This document shows, in pieces, positions 1-9,368 of a stretch of DNA of 64,000 nucleotides. The notes under the pieces were generated by a model, which saw nothing but the letters and a program-made list of their open reading frames with translations, made no database searches and was not told the origin of the DNA. The translations under genes and the position numbers were made by a program. Source of the DNA: Rutpela maculata (Eukaryota > Arthropoda > Insecta > Coleoptera > Cerambycidae); the NCBI GenBank assembly GCA_936432065.2, contig OW386290.2, positions 50,610,843 to 50,674,842 on the forward strand, read 5' to 3'. The first letter of the stretch is position 1. Every line of letters begins with the position of its first letter.

Positions 1-1493
1 GTATACTGGGCTGCGGTGCGGCAGGCTGATACGTAATCAGACTATTCCAGTATAAACTTTTATAAATATTAATAATTTTAACAAAGAAAAAAGAATGATT
101 TTTGAATAAAACTAGTTTTTTTTTATCTTACTATGAAAGTAAAACAAGAAAATCCACCATAATTAGAGAATATTATTTAGGTATTATGCAAATTACAACT
201 TACACACTTTATTTATTATGAAAATACCTACTTTCTGTATATTGTTGCCCTAATCTGGGCACGCTAATATACTAGTTAGGTAAATACTTTAAAACACTTA
301 TTATTGGAGAACCAATCAAAACAACTACTCTCCTAGCTAATACTGGCGAAGTATTGAATTATGTGATAGGATTCTTAGCATTTAAAAAAAAACACTCTTT
401 GGCGCGAATGTTCGAAAACGCAAGAACTCAAGAACTCAAGAACTTTATAACTCGGTTATTTCTCTCGTAGAGAAAAAATAAAAAATCCAGATTAAAAGAA
501 ATTAGATAAGCTTTCAAAAATTTCATATGAATCAGTAGTTTTCCAGATAATTGCAAGAAACCTATTTTACCTCTTTTCACCCCTACCCGCTCTGTTTTAG
601 TGCTTATTTGCGCATTGTCTTTCAAAAGGTAAAATAATCAATACCACCTTAAGCCAAAAAAAAACAAGGTGACCTTCAAATGACCTTGTCAAGCTTATAC
701 AATTTAATATCAACAATAAATTATAATATCTTTAAAATTACAATTCCTTCGTATTTAGTATGTTTATTGAAGATGCAACGATGACGGATCTTTTAGATAT
801 CCTTGAAAATCTCCGTTTAATGATCCAATGATTTTTTACAGAATTTAATGATCTTTCAAATTTCGTAATAAAAAATAAAACGTCGACTTTCTAATGCCGT
901 TGAAACTCTTGACCCATCGAAAACTTTATTTCCATCTGGTACATTTTTAAAAGCTATAGAACTTTTATATTAAACATATTTTTCCAATTTGTCTAGGTTT
1001 CGAAAAAAATGTTCGCTTCCATACTTTTGGAAAATCCTGTATCTGTATGTGTTTTATTGTTCTGATTTAGGTCAAAGTTGCTTAGTCGTGTAGAAAATTC
1101 GTTTAAAATAATGTTTTTACAAAAACTAATTTACAGGTGGTCTCTTAACTGCTCCAATAAATTTAGCAATGAAGAAGAACAATTGGACTATTAAAAGAAA
1201 ATTATGGCAAGAAATAAAAACCGCAAAAAATAAATTTTATTTTATTGTTAATATGCCATTGCCTTTTTGTTTTGTCTTCACGCAGAGAGAGAGGCCATAA
1301 CTTCTATATAAATTTTAACATAAAATTTAACTTCAAACAAAATTGGATGATGTATGCTTCCTAACAAAATTACTAAAAGCGTTTAAAATAGACAAACTTT
1401 TTCATTTTCTCAATAATTTTTTAATGCTGGTGGTAGGGGATTTCTGCTGGAAACGAAACTCAGATATGTGTTCTATTTTTTTAATATTTAGAA
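1..1493. other. AT-rich DNA, nothing recognised
   Basis: No gene, terminal inverted repeat or RNA could be supported here. A short AAGAACTC tandem lies near 424-445. The small open frames have no recognisable motif. Confidence 0.5.
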
Positions 1494-2077
1494 TTAGTCC
1501 AGTCAACGGAGGGTTTCATCTCTAATTTGAGGGCTAATTAATGGATTTTGATGAAACCTTATGCAATGTGTTTGTAATGACGTTAATAAAGGAGTTGAAA
1601 AAAAGAGTAGAGTAGGAAATGATCGGAAGGGGTATAAAACACCGGGTTCCGTAACTTGTAGAATTAGGACAGAAATGAAAAATATTTACCTTTTTTGTCC
1701 CAAAATAAGATGTTTTTATTCTTGGCAATTTTTTCGAAAAATGCATATTTTTCGAGATACGGCCACTCGAAAATTCCTAAAAGTGGGGGAGGGGAAATGT
1801 AAAAGTTGAAAAAAAAATCTGAAAAAATTCAGGTGAATGTATCATCGAAATACAAGACTTTTTCTTATTTGCAACTTTTCTGTAAAGTGCGTTTTCACCG
1901 ATTTTTTCCGGAAAAACATGAAATTGTACCGCTTTAAAAAAATGTAATTTAAAAATTTGAAAAAATTCAGACGTATGCACTGAGGCCTTCTAAATATTTT
2001 TTGTCTCTTGGAATTTTTTTGTAACTTGCTAATTTTCCGAGTTACAGGCAGTTTTTCACGATAAATAATGTACTATA

Positions 2078-4049
2078 CCGGGTGATTTTTTTAGTTAGTA
2101 CAGCACCTTTTCCTCGCTTATTATTCAAGATAGAATTTTGAAATTTTACAGGCATACCTAGTGACATTTTTTGCATCTAATGCACTTTTTAAATTTTTAT
2201 GTTGTTTCCCGTCTAACCGGAAGTGACGTCAACTTTCGATTTTCAAATGGAACACTATAGTTTTTCTTTTGGATTTCAAAACTAGATTTTTTTCTGAGTT
2301 AGAATATATAAAAAAAGTATTAGGTTGGAGAGGAAAGTTTTTGAGATAATGCGATTTTAAGGTTTCAGGTGTTGAGAAGCACTAAACATCGAGTTACCTA
2401 TGGAATGATTTTGTGGCAGATTAAAATTGCAGTCAAAACGCGTAGTAGGCGCATGTCAAGTCAATAGAAGTTTGCGTTGTCGTCTTTGAATTTAGCATTT
2501 CAAACGATAAAAAACAAACAAAACAATAAATATTTTTATTTCAAATAGTGACAAAAATTTAAACATGAAGCTGCAATAACAAGAAAATTATCACAAATAA
2601 TTTTCAAATAGGCCACCATTTTGATCTAAACACTTTCCAACTCTTCTCTTCACACTTTCTGTTGTGTTTTCAATAAACTGGGGTTCATCTCTTGGCAGAT
2701 TTCACGAACACGTGCTTCCAAAGCCGCTCTTGTTTCGCGCTCGAATTCATAAACATTATCTTTAATGTGACCCCATAAAAAAATCCAATGAATTGAGATC
2801 CGAGGACCTCGCTGGCTATCTAATCGGTCCGGAGGTTCCGATCCACCTGTCCTAAAAAGTAACTGTTAGAAGGCCGTCGACCACCCTTGCATTGTGAGGT
2901 GGGGCTCCGTCTTGCTTAAAATAAATTTCTCTGATGCCAAACATAGATAATTTTCTTCCAAGAAAGGCAATATGTTTTGGGAATAAAACGCTGCATTGAG
3001 ATTTTGATCATAAGCAACAGGTCCAATCAATTGGTTCTTAATAAGCCCAACCGTTCCAACTTCCAGACTATCTGAAAGTTGCTGGATTTAGTTAAGTGTA
3101 AGTTAACCGTGGACCAGTAATATGCGTTATGTCGATTGAAAATGCCGTTATTGGTAAAACTGGCCTCGTCGCTCCAAATTACTTCGCGCCAAAACCCTGG
3201 ATCTTCTTGATTTTTTATCATGAACCATTCATTCTCAGAACGCAGTTCGTCTGGGAAAATCTACAGGAAGTAACTTTTGATGTACCAAGTATTTGTAAGG
3301 ATGCTGCCCGTATCGTTTTAATATTTTCTGGATGTCAAATTCCACTTCTAGTTGACAAATCGAAATACCTGAATTTTCCGTAACGGCCAATAGAATATTT
3401 AATTCATTATTCGCTTGTCTCGTCACATAGAAGTTCTTAAATTTGTAATTATTTTTTTTTAACAAGTCTTCTTTTCTCGGGATAATCTACATTAAAACTA
3501 CGACAAGTTGGTAAATATCTTTGACCTTGGTTAAAAATCATAAGGATGTTAAAGAAATCTTCGTTTGTATAATCATTTTCCATTTTTTTCACTAATTTTT
3601 TGTGAACTGACGCCAGAAAACTTTGAAATGCTAAATTCAAAAACGACAACGCAAAATACTATTGATTTGACATGCGCCTACTACGCGTTTTGACGGCAAT
3701 TTTAATCTGCCACAAAATGATTCCATAGGTAACTCCATTTTTAGTGCTTCTCAACACATGAAACCTTAAAATCGCATTATCTCAAAAACTTTCCTCTCTA
3801 ACCTAATACTTTTTTTATACATTCTAACTCAGAAAAAAATCTAGTTTTGAAATCCAAAAGAAAAACTATAGTGTTTCATTTGAAAATCGAAATTTGACGT
3901 CACTTCCGGTTAGACGGGAAACAGCAGAAAAATTTAAAAAAGTGCATTAGATGCAAAAAATGTTACTAAGTATGCTTGTAAAATTTCAAAATTCTATCTT
4001 TAATAATAAGCGAGGAAAAGGTGCTGTACCAACTAAAAAAATCACCCGG
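2078..4049 (-). mobile_element. Tc1/mariner-like transposon with ~430-bp terminal inverted repeats
   Basis: Both ends start CCGGGTGATTTTTTTAGTT and are flanked by TA (2076-2077 and 4050-4051), the expected TA duplication. The inverted repeats run about 2078-2510 and 3625-4049 and are closely matched, with scattered substitutions and small indels. They share TAACCGGAAGTGACGTCAA and CGCGTAGTAGGCGCATGTCA. The interior encodes a decayed transposase on the minus strand. Repeats this long are unusual for mariner, whose ends are typically tens of bp. The insertion lies in the loop of family R copy 1. Confidence 0.88.
2591..3583 (-). pseudogene. Mariner-like transposase, frameshifted
   Basis: Reading the minus strand from an ATG at 3583, the N-terminal part has MENDYTNEDFF and PTCRSFNVDYPEKR, typical of the first helix-turn-helix. 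Next come the second DNA-binding segment (QLEVEFDIQKILKRY, HPYKY) and the catalytic region: WSDEASFTNNG with NRHNAYYWS around 3080-3200 (first Asp), KQDGAPPHNARVV around 2880-2920 (second Asp), then ARSSDLNSLDFF and LWGHIKDNVYEFE around 2730-2810 (third acidic position). It ends in VKRRVGKCLDQNGG and a TGA at 2591-2593. The span of about 331 codons is normal for mariner transposases. At least two frame changes and an in-frame stop before ARSSDL make it a pseudogene. Family assignment is firm; the exact DDD/DDE subfamily is not. Confidence 0.88.
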
Positions 4050-4625
4050 TATGTTTGCACATTAAAAAATACATGAAAATTCGAAAAATTAGCGTGATTT
4101 ATATATATTATTATAAAAATATATGAAACCTATTTAGTTACACCATTTTTAAAGGTTCAATATAATTTTTAAATTGAAAATGTGAAAAGTACATTATTTA
4201 TCGTGAAAAACTGCCTGTAACTCGGAAAATTAGCAAGTTACAAAAAAATTTCAAGACACAAAAAATATTTAGAAGACCTCAATGCATACGTCTGAATTCA
4301 AATTTTTGAATTATGTATTTTTAAAGCATTACAATTTCAAAGAAAGGGGCAGGTTTTCATGTTTTTCCGGAAAAAATCGGTAAAAATGCACTTTACAGAA
4401 AACAAATAAAAAAAAGTCTTGTATTTCGATGATAATACACTCACCTGAATTTTTTCAGATTTTTTTTCAACTTTAAAATTTCCCCTCCCACACTTTTAGG
4501 AATTTTCGAGCGGCCATATCTCGAAAACATTGTCATTGCTATATGAGTAAAAAACAGACTTTTTTGTATTATCGTAGATTTTTGCGGTTTTCGGGTCATC
4601 TCAAACAATTTTCATTATATGGATC

Positions 4626-5092
4626 CAGGGTTGACATGTTTAAAACAAAATGTTTTAAACAAAGTGTTTAAAACGTTTAAAACAGCACTGTGTTTTAAAT
4701 AAATGTTTAAAACATATTTAATACACAATGCGATGTTTTAAACAACTGTTTAGAACACAGTGTGATGTTTTAAATAAATGTATTATTTTGGAGTTTGTGG
4801 AAAAGCAGGAAAAGTGCCGATGATGGTCCATTCCGATAAATAATTCCGATATAGTGGTCACGTGCACTAAACTGAGCATTTTATTTGTAGAGTGCTGTAA
4901 AGTCCGTTTAAGAGCGCCATCTGACATCAAATAATAGTAGCAGACATAGTGTGCCTGGCACCATTTAATTTTAGTTGAATATAGTTTTAAACGTTTTAAA
5001 CCTGTTTTAAACATACCATTTAAAACTTTAAAAAAACGTGTTTTAAACAAAAAAAAACTGTTTTTTTTTGCTTAAAATTTTTTCCAACCCTG
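4626..5092. mobile_element. hAT-type MITE with 8-bp duplication and TTTAAA motif array
   Basis: The ends read CAGGGTTG at the left and CAACCCTG at the right, with an exact 8-bp direct repeat TATGGATC outside (4618-4625 and 5093-5100). Eight-base duplication and a CAG start are diagnostic of hAT elements. Both subterminal regions (about 4636-4770 and 4985-5055) are filled with variants of GTTTAAAAC and GTTTTAAAC, roughly a dozen in all. These could be transposase binding sites; that is inference. The 467-bp element has no coding capacity. Confidence 0.85.
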
Positions 5093-5256
5093 TATGGATC
5101 GTGATTGTGACGAATTTTTTTACAAAAAATGTATTGATTATTAGTTTTTTTTTTGCAGAACAAGCGCTGATTCTTTTAATTAAGTGCATGTCGTGATATA
5201 TTACGGCCGAAGCAAGAAATGCATGTTTTACTGGAAAAAAATAGTTTTGCCTTGTC

Positions 5257-5267
5257 ATTCTTGATAC
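5257..5267. repeat. Left 11-bp target-site duplication of the hammerhead element
   Basis: ATTCTTGATAC here is repeated exactly at 6989-6999. The two copies bracket the whole inverted/tandem element, so the uninterrupted site would read CATTCTTGATACGTATC. Confidence 0.65.
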
Positions 5268-5422
5268 AAAATATTATTTTGGGTATTCAGCAGATAACTT
5301 TCAAAGAAATCATTCGTTCCTTTCATATATTATTGATCTAAATCTGATCAAGCTAGAATATCAACGAGTAGTCCTCTTACAAACAAACTTGTCAATTTCT
5401 TTATACATTTACTACGTCTAAC

Positions 5423-5700
5423 ATTCAATATGAAAAACAAGAAAATAACCATTCTTTCTATATATTGAAGATCCAAGTCTGATCATGCCAATATATTGTC
5501 AGAAATCCACCCTTAAGAGGAAATCTTTCAAGCATCTCTAGCCCTACCTAGAGGATACTCCATTCAATACGATAAACAAGAAAATAACCATTCTTTCTAT
5601 ATATTGAAGATCTAAGTCTGATCATGCCAATATATTATCAGAAATCCACCCTTGCGAGGAAATCTTTCAAGCATCTCTAGCCCTGCCTAGAGGATACTAC
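5423..5700. repeat. 139-bp tandem duplication inside arm 1
   Basis: Two consecutive units begin with ATTCAATA at 5423 and 5562. They share AAGAAAATAACCATTC, TCTGATCATGCCAATATA, GGAAATCTTTCAAGC and GGATACT near the end of each. A few substitutions separate them. The same duplication occurs inverted in arm 2, so it predates the formation of the two arms. Confidence 0.85.
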
Positions 5701-5814
5701 ATCACAAACAAACATTAGTTACATTTCAAAGCCAAGAACTACTGAAAAGCACAATGAAATATATGAATAAAATTTCACTTACATGTCATAATAAATAAAA
5801 TATTTCAAACAATG

Positions 5815-5900
5815 TTTGATTGACCAAAACTCTGTAAAAATTGCGCAACCTTTTTCATTCTCTTTAGAACTCATCAGCAGAGATATATGTTCAATTCAAA
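5815..5900 (-). ncRNA. Type I hammerhead ribozyme, minus-strand copy
   Basis: This is the exact reverse complement of the plus-strand ribozyme at 6311-6396. On the minus strand the core CTGATGA lies at 5877-5871 and GAAA at 5856-5853. The inner helix I strands CTCTG (5882-5878) and CAGAG (5834-5830) pair, and the predicted cleavage is after the UUA triplet ending at 5835. The same structural argument applies as for the plus-strand copy. Confidence 0.75.
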
Positions 5901-6073
5901 AACATAATTACTATAAAAAAAATAGGAAAACATTTTCTTGTAAAAAATGACAGGAAATATTTATTTAGTTGACACATATCAAAAATAAAAAAGAATCACT
6001 CTTTTTTAGAGCCCCATAGCTCGTGTAGTTTTTAAAAAATTAATATCTTGTATTTCTGCTTACATCATTGTTA

Positions 6074-6243
6074 TAAAATATTATTTTGGGTATTCAGCAG
6101 ATAACTTTCAAAGAAATCATTCGTTCCTTTCATATATTATTGATCTAAATCTGATCAAGCTAGAATATCAACGAGTAGTCCTCTTACAAACAAACTTGTC
6201 AATTTCTTTATACATTTACTATGTCTAACATTCAATATGAAAA
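6074..6243 (-). repeat. Partial third copy of the 806-bp monomer
   Basis: This 170-bp piece matches 5268-5437 in the same orientation, 806 bp away, including AAAATATTATTTTGGG at its left end. It stops abruptly where arm 2 begins. The CTATGTCTAAC variant here agrees with arm 2 rather than arm 1. Confidence 0.85.
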
Positions 6244-6988
6244 TAAATAAATATTTCCTGTCATTTTTTACAAGAAAATGTTTTCCTATTTTTTTTATAG
6301 TAATTATGTTTTTGAATTGAACATATATCTCTGCTGATGAGTTCTAAAGAGAATGAAAAAGGTTGCGCAATTTTTACAGAGTTTTGGTCAATCAAACATT
6401 GTTTGAAATATTTTATTTATTATGACATGTAAGTGAAATTTTATTCATATATTTCATTGTGCTTTTCAGTAGTTCTTGGCTTTGAAATGTAACTAATGTT
6501 TGTTTGTGATGTAGTATCCTCTAGGCAGGGCTAGAGATGCTTGAAAGATTTCCTCGCAAGGGTGGATTTCTGATAATATATTGGCATGATCAGACTTAGA
6601 TCTTCAATATATAGAAAGAATGGTTATTTTCTTGTTTATCGTATTGAATGGAGTATCCTCTAGGTAGGGCTAGAGATGCTTGAAAGATTTCCTCTTAAGG
6701 GTGGATTTCTGACAATATATTGGCATGATCAGACTTGGATCTTCAATATATAGAAAGAATGGTTATTTTCTTGTTTTTCATATTGAATGTTAGACATAGT
6801 AAATGTATAAAGAAATTGACAAGTTTGTTTGTAAGAGGACTACTCGTTGATATTCTAGCTTGATCAGATTTAGATCAATAATATATGAAAGGAACGAATG
6901 ATTTCTTTGAAAGTTATCTGCTGAATACCCAAAATAATATTTTATAACAATGATGTAAGCAGAAATACAAGATATTTATTTTTTAAAA
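6244..6988 (+). repeat. Arm 2 of the inverted repeat (plus-sense monomer)
   Basis: Bases 6244-6943 are the inverted copy of arm 1, and 6944-6988 adds the monomer end (ATAACAATGATGTAAGCAG onward). It starts about 64 bp short of the sense 5' segment seen at 5968-6030. The right edge abuts the second ATTCTTGATAC. Confidence 0.88.
6311..6396 (+). ncRNA. Type I hammerhead ribozyme
   Basis: All conserved parts are present in order. Helix I is open: an outer stem TTTG-A-ATTGA (6311-6320, one bulged A) pairs with TCAATCAAA (6388-6396), and an inner stem CTCTG (6329-6333) pairs with CAGAG (6377-6381). Internal loops ACATATAT and TTTTGG separate them. The core CTGATGA is at 6334-6340. Helix II is GTTCT/AGAAT with an AAAG loop (6341-6354), followed by GAAA at 6355-6358. 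Helix III is AAAGG/TTTTT (6358-6362 and 6371-6375), G-U pairs included, capped by TTGCGCAA. The cleavage triplet TTA lies at 6374-6376, directly before CAGAG. A core, a valid NUH site and four mutually consistent pairings make chance unlikely. A short helix III is typical of Penelope and retrozyme hammerheads. Cleavage activity has not been shown. Confidence 0.8.
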
Positions 6989-6999
6989 ATTCTTGATAC
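6989..6999. repeat. Right 11-bp target-site duplication of the hammerhead element
   Basis: ATTCTTGATAC is identical to 5257-5267 and directly follows the end of arm 2. Confidence 0.65.
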
Positions 7000-7564
7000 G
7001 TATCTTAAATTCAAATTAACGTATCATACCGTATCTAATATCCAAACATTTGTATATAATACATATAATACTGTCTGTAGTTCAAAGAAACGGGGTTGAA
7101 TAGTTCCTACAACAATTTTTTTGTTTGTATAATGTAATGCCACAGTACGATCGCCATGTTGAAAAATTGACGGTCGAAATAGGTTTTTCTTAATTTCCTC
7201 TTTTCGTATTAGTTGTCCCTAAGAAAATGAAAAAAGATACAACTTTTATTTAAACTATTTTTCCCTATTGTTAATATTTTACAATTTACAGCCATCAAAA
7301 TGGTGAAAATTTCTGTTTCGCTGAAGAGATTTGAAATTATCGCTGTCCCTGTTGCTATGCAGTAATTAGTTATTATCAATATTGTATATTATAAAATTTC
7401 GCAAAACTTTGGGCGGAACAGTTTTTTTTACGATCATTGGTTTAAAAATTACAGCAGCTCGAAGTTTGACTGATTGACTGTACTATTACTATTACGTAGA
7501 AAGATACAATTCTGATCTTTTATTACTTTCAGTAAATTAATTATCACCCAAATCAAAATCCAAA
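7000..7564. other. AT-rich DNA, nothing recognised
   Basis: No repeat end, RNA or coding motif could be supported in this stretch. Confidence 0.4.
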
Positions 7565-8163
7565 TTATTCTTGCCATTTCCCATCAAATGCTTTCTTGAA
7601 TTGTAACGCGACGCAAAAAGCGATATCTGTCATTGTAATCATTGTGTATTTCATTGAAATATCTCGATAATAATTATGGTCTTGTAACAAATTGAAAACA
7701 TTACCAAGTAAAGTCAACCGCAAACCTATTTTCAGCAATTTCCTTTCCAGATTACAAATAATCAACAATAACAATATTTTTTGATACCGTTTCGTGCGTA
7801 ATGGTACCATATTCGGATTGGTATATAAACTCTCTAATCGTAAAAGCAGCGTATTTACAACCATAAATAAAATGTTACTTAAAAGTAATTTTACTGTTTC
7901 TAATACCGTAGTTTGCCATGTGATGCAAGATGATAATTAATCTAATTAGAGTCGCCTTAATGTTTTTCATTTACAGTTGTAAAAAATACATCAGTAGTCC
8001 GACTTGTGAGATAAAATTGATCGTTAAAAACGCAAAAAAAAATAAAATTGCCGGAGATCGAGGATATTGCAATTTTTACTACATCGCCTCTGAAGCAGTT
8101 TCTACAAACACCAATGCCACCACTTTTCAGGGGGTAGCACTCAAAAAAATAGATCGGTTCTGA
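7565..8163 (-). pseudogene. Possible chemoreceptor-like (7tm_7) fragment
   Basis: Two minus-strand stretches look coding. The upstream one (8160-7970) gives a hydrophobic segment around GNFIFFAFLTINFISQVGLL, ending in a stop. The downstream one (about 7935-7565) is open for over 110 codons, with a second hydrophobic stretch (KLLLSNILFMVVNTLLL) and a charged loop containing RTKRYQKILLLL and ERKLLKIGLRL, ending at a TAA. Alternating membrane segments and a loop of this type are reminiscent of insect gustatory receptors. There is no diagnostic C-terminal motif, and stops separate the two parts. It could equally be an unrelated membrane protein fragment. Confidence 0.3.
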
Positions 8164-8303
8164 TAAAGAATCAAATTTTGAGAAGGAAAGGTTCTACACA
8201 ACTTTTCATATAAATTGATAGTCTTTAAGTTATAACGACTTGAAAATTGCGATTTTAGCTTGAAAAAATATTTATAATGATTTTTTGAATATTTCTATAG
8301 CAT

Positions 8304-9368
8304 AAAAACCGCTGCCCAAGAAATCACTACTTTCACATCCAGATTTTGTCTAAGTCTCACAACGAAAAAAATGTTGATAGTATATTTGCACTCCACTAGG
8401 GGCCATCCATAAATGACGTCACGCCAATTTTTGAGATTTTAGACCCCCCCCTCCATTGCCACGTTTTGTCACGCTAAGTTAAACCCCCCCAAAAAATTAC
8501 GTCACGCTTATAGAGACCCCCCCTTATGTTTTTTTTCGATTCCGTTATTTATGATTCACGATATTTTTAGCCTCATGGGGAGGGGGTGCTAGTAAAAATT
8601 TTAAAAAAAAATCCCGCATCAGGGGGGGGGGGTGCTAGTGAAAAACCAATTTTTGGTCGCCTCATAGGCGCAATACTACACTAAAAATCAAAAAAAAAAT
8701 ATATCAGTATTTTCTTTTCTTGATTCGTTCGCCATTCGTTACGTCACACGGAGTCAAACCCTCTCCCTCCCCCTTATCACACTTAGTCACGTAATTACGA
8801 ACCCCCCCCCCTGGAGCGTGACGTCATTTATGGATGGCCCCCTATGTGGAAATAATTGTTTATGGACTTTAATAACGATATACCGCATCGGTAATATGGG
8901 TGAGAGTAGATGAAGTAAAAAGAAATTTTGAGACTTTTGGTTTTTGTACACACACTAAATCACAATTTTATTTATTTCACTCTCTTTAATAATGAATGGA
9001 TGGGAGTGATAATGCAGGTGGCTAATGCCAAAAAAAACTCTGAGACCATAGCTTTTCTTACATATACTAAATACCAATTTTATGGACTCTTACTTACTTG
9101 ATTTACCTATTTACCCCAATTTACCCCCTAACCCTTCAAGGGAATAAGATCAAAATATAATCTAGTTCCAGATCTTGTTAAAATACATGCGTGCACCAAA
9201 TTTCAAGTCGATATCTTAAACGGTTCCAAAGTAATTGTGTACACAAAAAAGTTATAGACAAATTTTTTTGGCTCAAATTTAAAATCTCAACGTTTCATGA
9301 CACATTAAGCCTAGTTCAACAATAAAATTTTTGTGCGTTACTATACTTCCACTCTATGTGGAAGTAAA
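8304..9368 (+). repeat. Repeat family A, copy 1, split by a foldback element
   Basis: It starts AAAACCGCTGCCCAAG and ends ACTATACTTCCACTC...GGAAGTAAAA, as other A copies do. Shared landmarks are AATAATTGTTTATGGA, AGATGAAGTAAAAA, CTAAATCACA, ATCTAGTTCCAGATC, ATCTTAAACGGTTCCA and GACGTTTCATGACA. A 443-bp element (8399-8841) interrupts it. No ORF was recognised. Other copies are at 20477-21176, 49613-50300, 50810-51302, split at 34697-36174 (minus), and as minus fragments at 11444-11580 and 15255-15440. Confidence 0.8.
8399..8841. mobile_element. 443-bp foldback MITE with CTA duplication
   Basis: The ends GGGGCCATCCATAAATGACG and its complement are perfect over more than 20 bp, flanked by CTA on each side (8396-8398 and 8842-8844). 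A 3-bp duplication suggests the PIF/Harbinger group; this is inference. The interior has several runs of seven to ten C or G and further GTCACG palindromic pieces, so the whole element can fold. Its removal restores a continuous family A copy. Confidence 0.78.

Larger units (their letters stand above)
1494..4566 (+). repeat. Family R foldback repeat, copy 1, split by a mariner-like element
   Basis: The left part (1494-2075) starts with TTAGTCCAGTCAACGGAG and matches the copy at 34112-34698 along its length. Its inner part (about 1748-2073) is the inverted complement of 4189-4529, so the element folds back on itself around a loop of about 140 bp. A 1,972-bp mariner-like element sits in that loop. 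Recurrent landmarks are TTTTTCCGGAAAAACATG, GTTACAGGCAGTTTTTCA and TTCGAGATAYGGCCACTC. No coding capacity was recognised. Other copies are at 21445-21768 (minus) and 34112-34698 (plus). Confidence 0.75.
5268..5967 (-). repeat. Arm 1 of the 700-bp inverted repeat (minus-sense monomer)
   Basis: Position p here pairs with position 12211-p in arm 2 on the other strand. Together with 5968-6073 it makes one 806-bp monomer. In sense orientation it lacks the last 45 bp seen at 6944-6988. It contains a 139-bp tandem duplication and the minus-strand ribozyme. Confidence 0.9.
5268..6988. mobile_element. Hammerhead-bearing tandem/inverted element (Penelope-like or retrozyme-like)
   Basis: The element contains three related pieces. 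Arm 1 (5268-5967) and arm 2 (6244-6943) are inverted copies of 700 bp that are almost identical; I found one C/T difference at about 5413. A 170-bp piece at 6074-6243 repeats the start of arm 1 in the same orientation, 806 bp downstream, so arm 1 and this piece form a head-to-tail tandem with an 806-bp period. Arm 2 extends 45 bp further (6944-6988), and this end reappears before the partial copy at about 6029-6073. Each arm carries one hammerhead ribozyme. No reverse transcriptase or other ORF is present. Truncated tandem and inverted copies with variable target duplications are known for Penelope-like elements, whose pseudo-LTRs carry hammerheads; short retrozymes are the alternative. The family name is inference. 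Confidence 0.7.

Noticed and set aside
4718..5050. 110-codon open frame as a gene
   Set aside because: It lies entirely inside the hAT MITE and is rich in residues dictated by the TTTAAA motifs.
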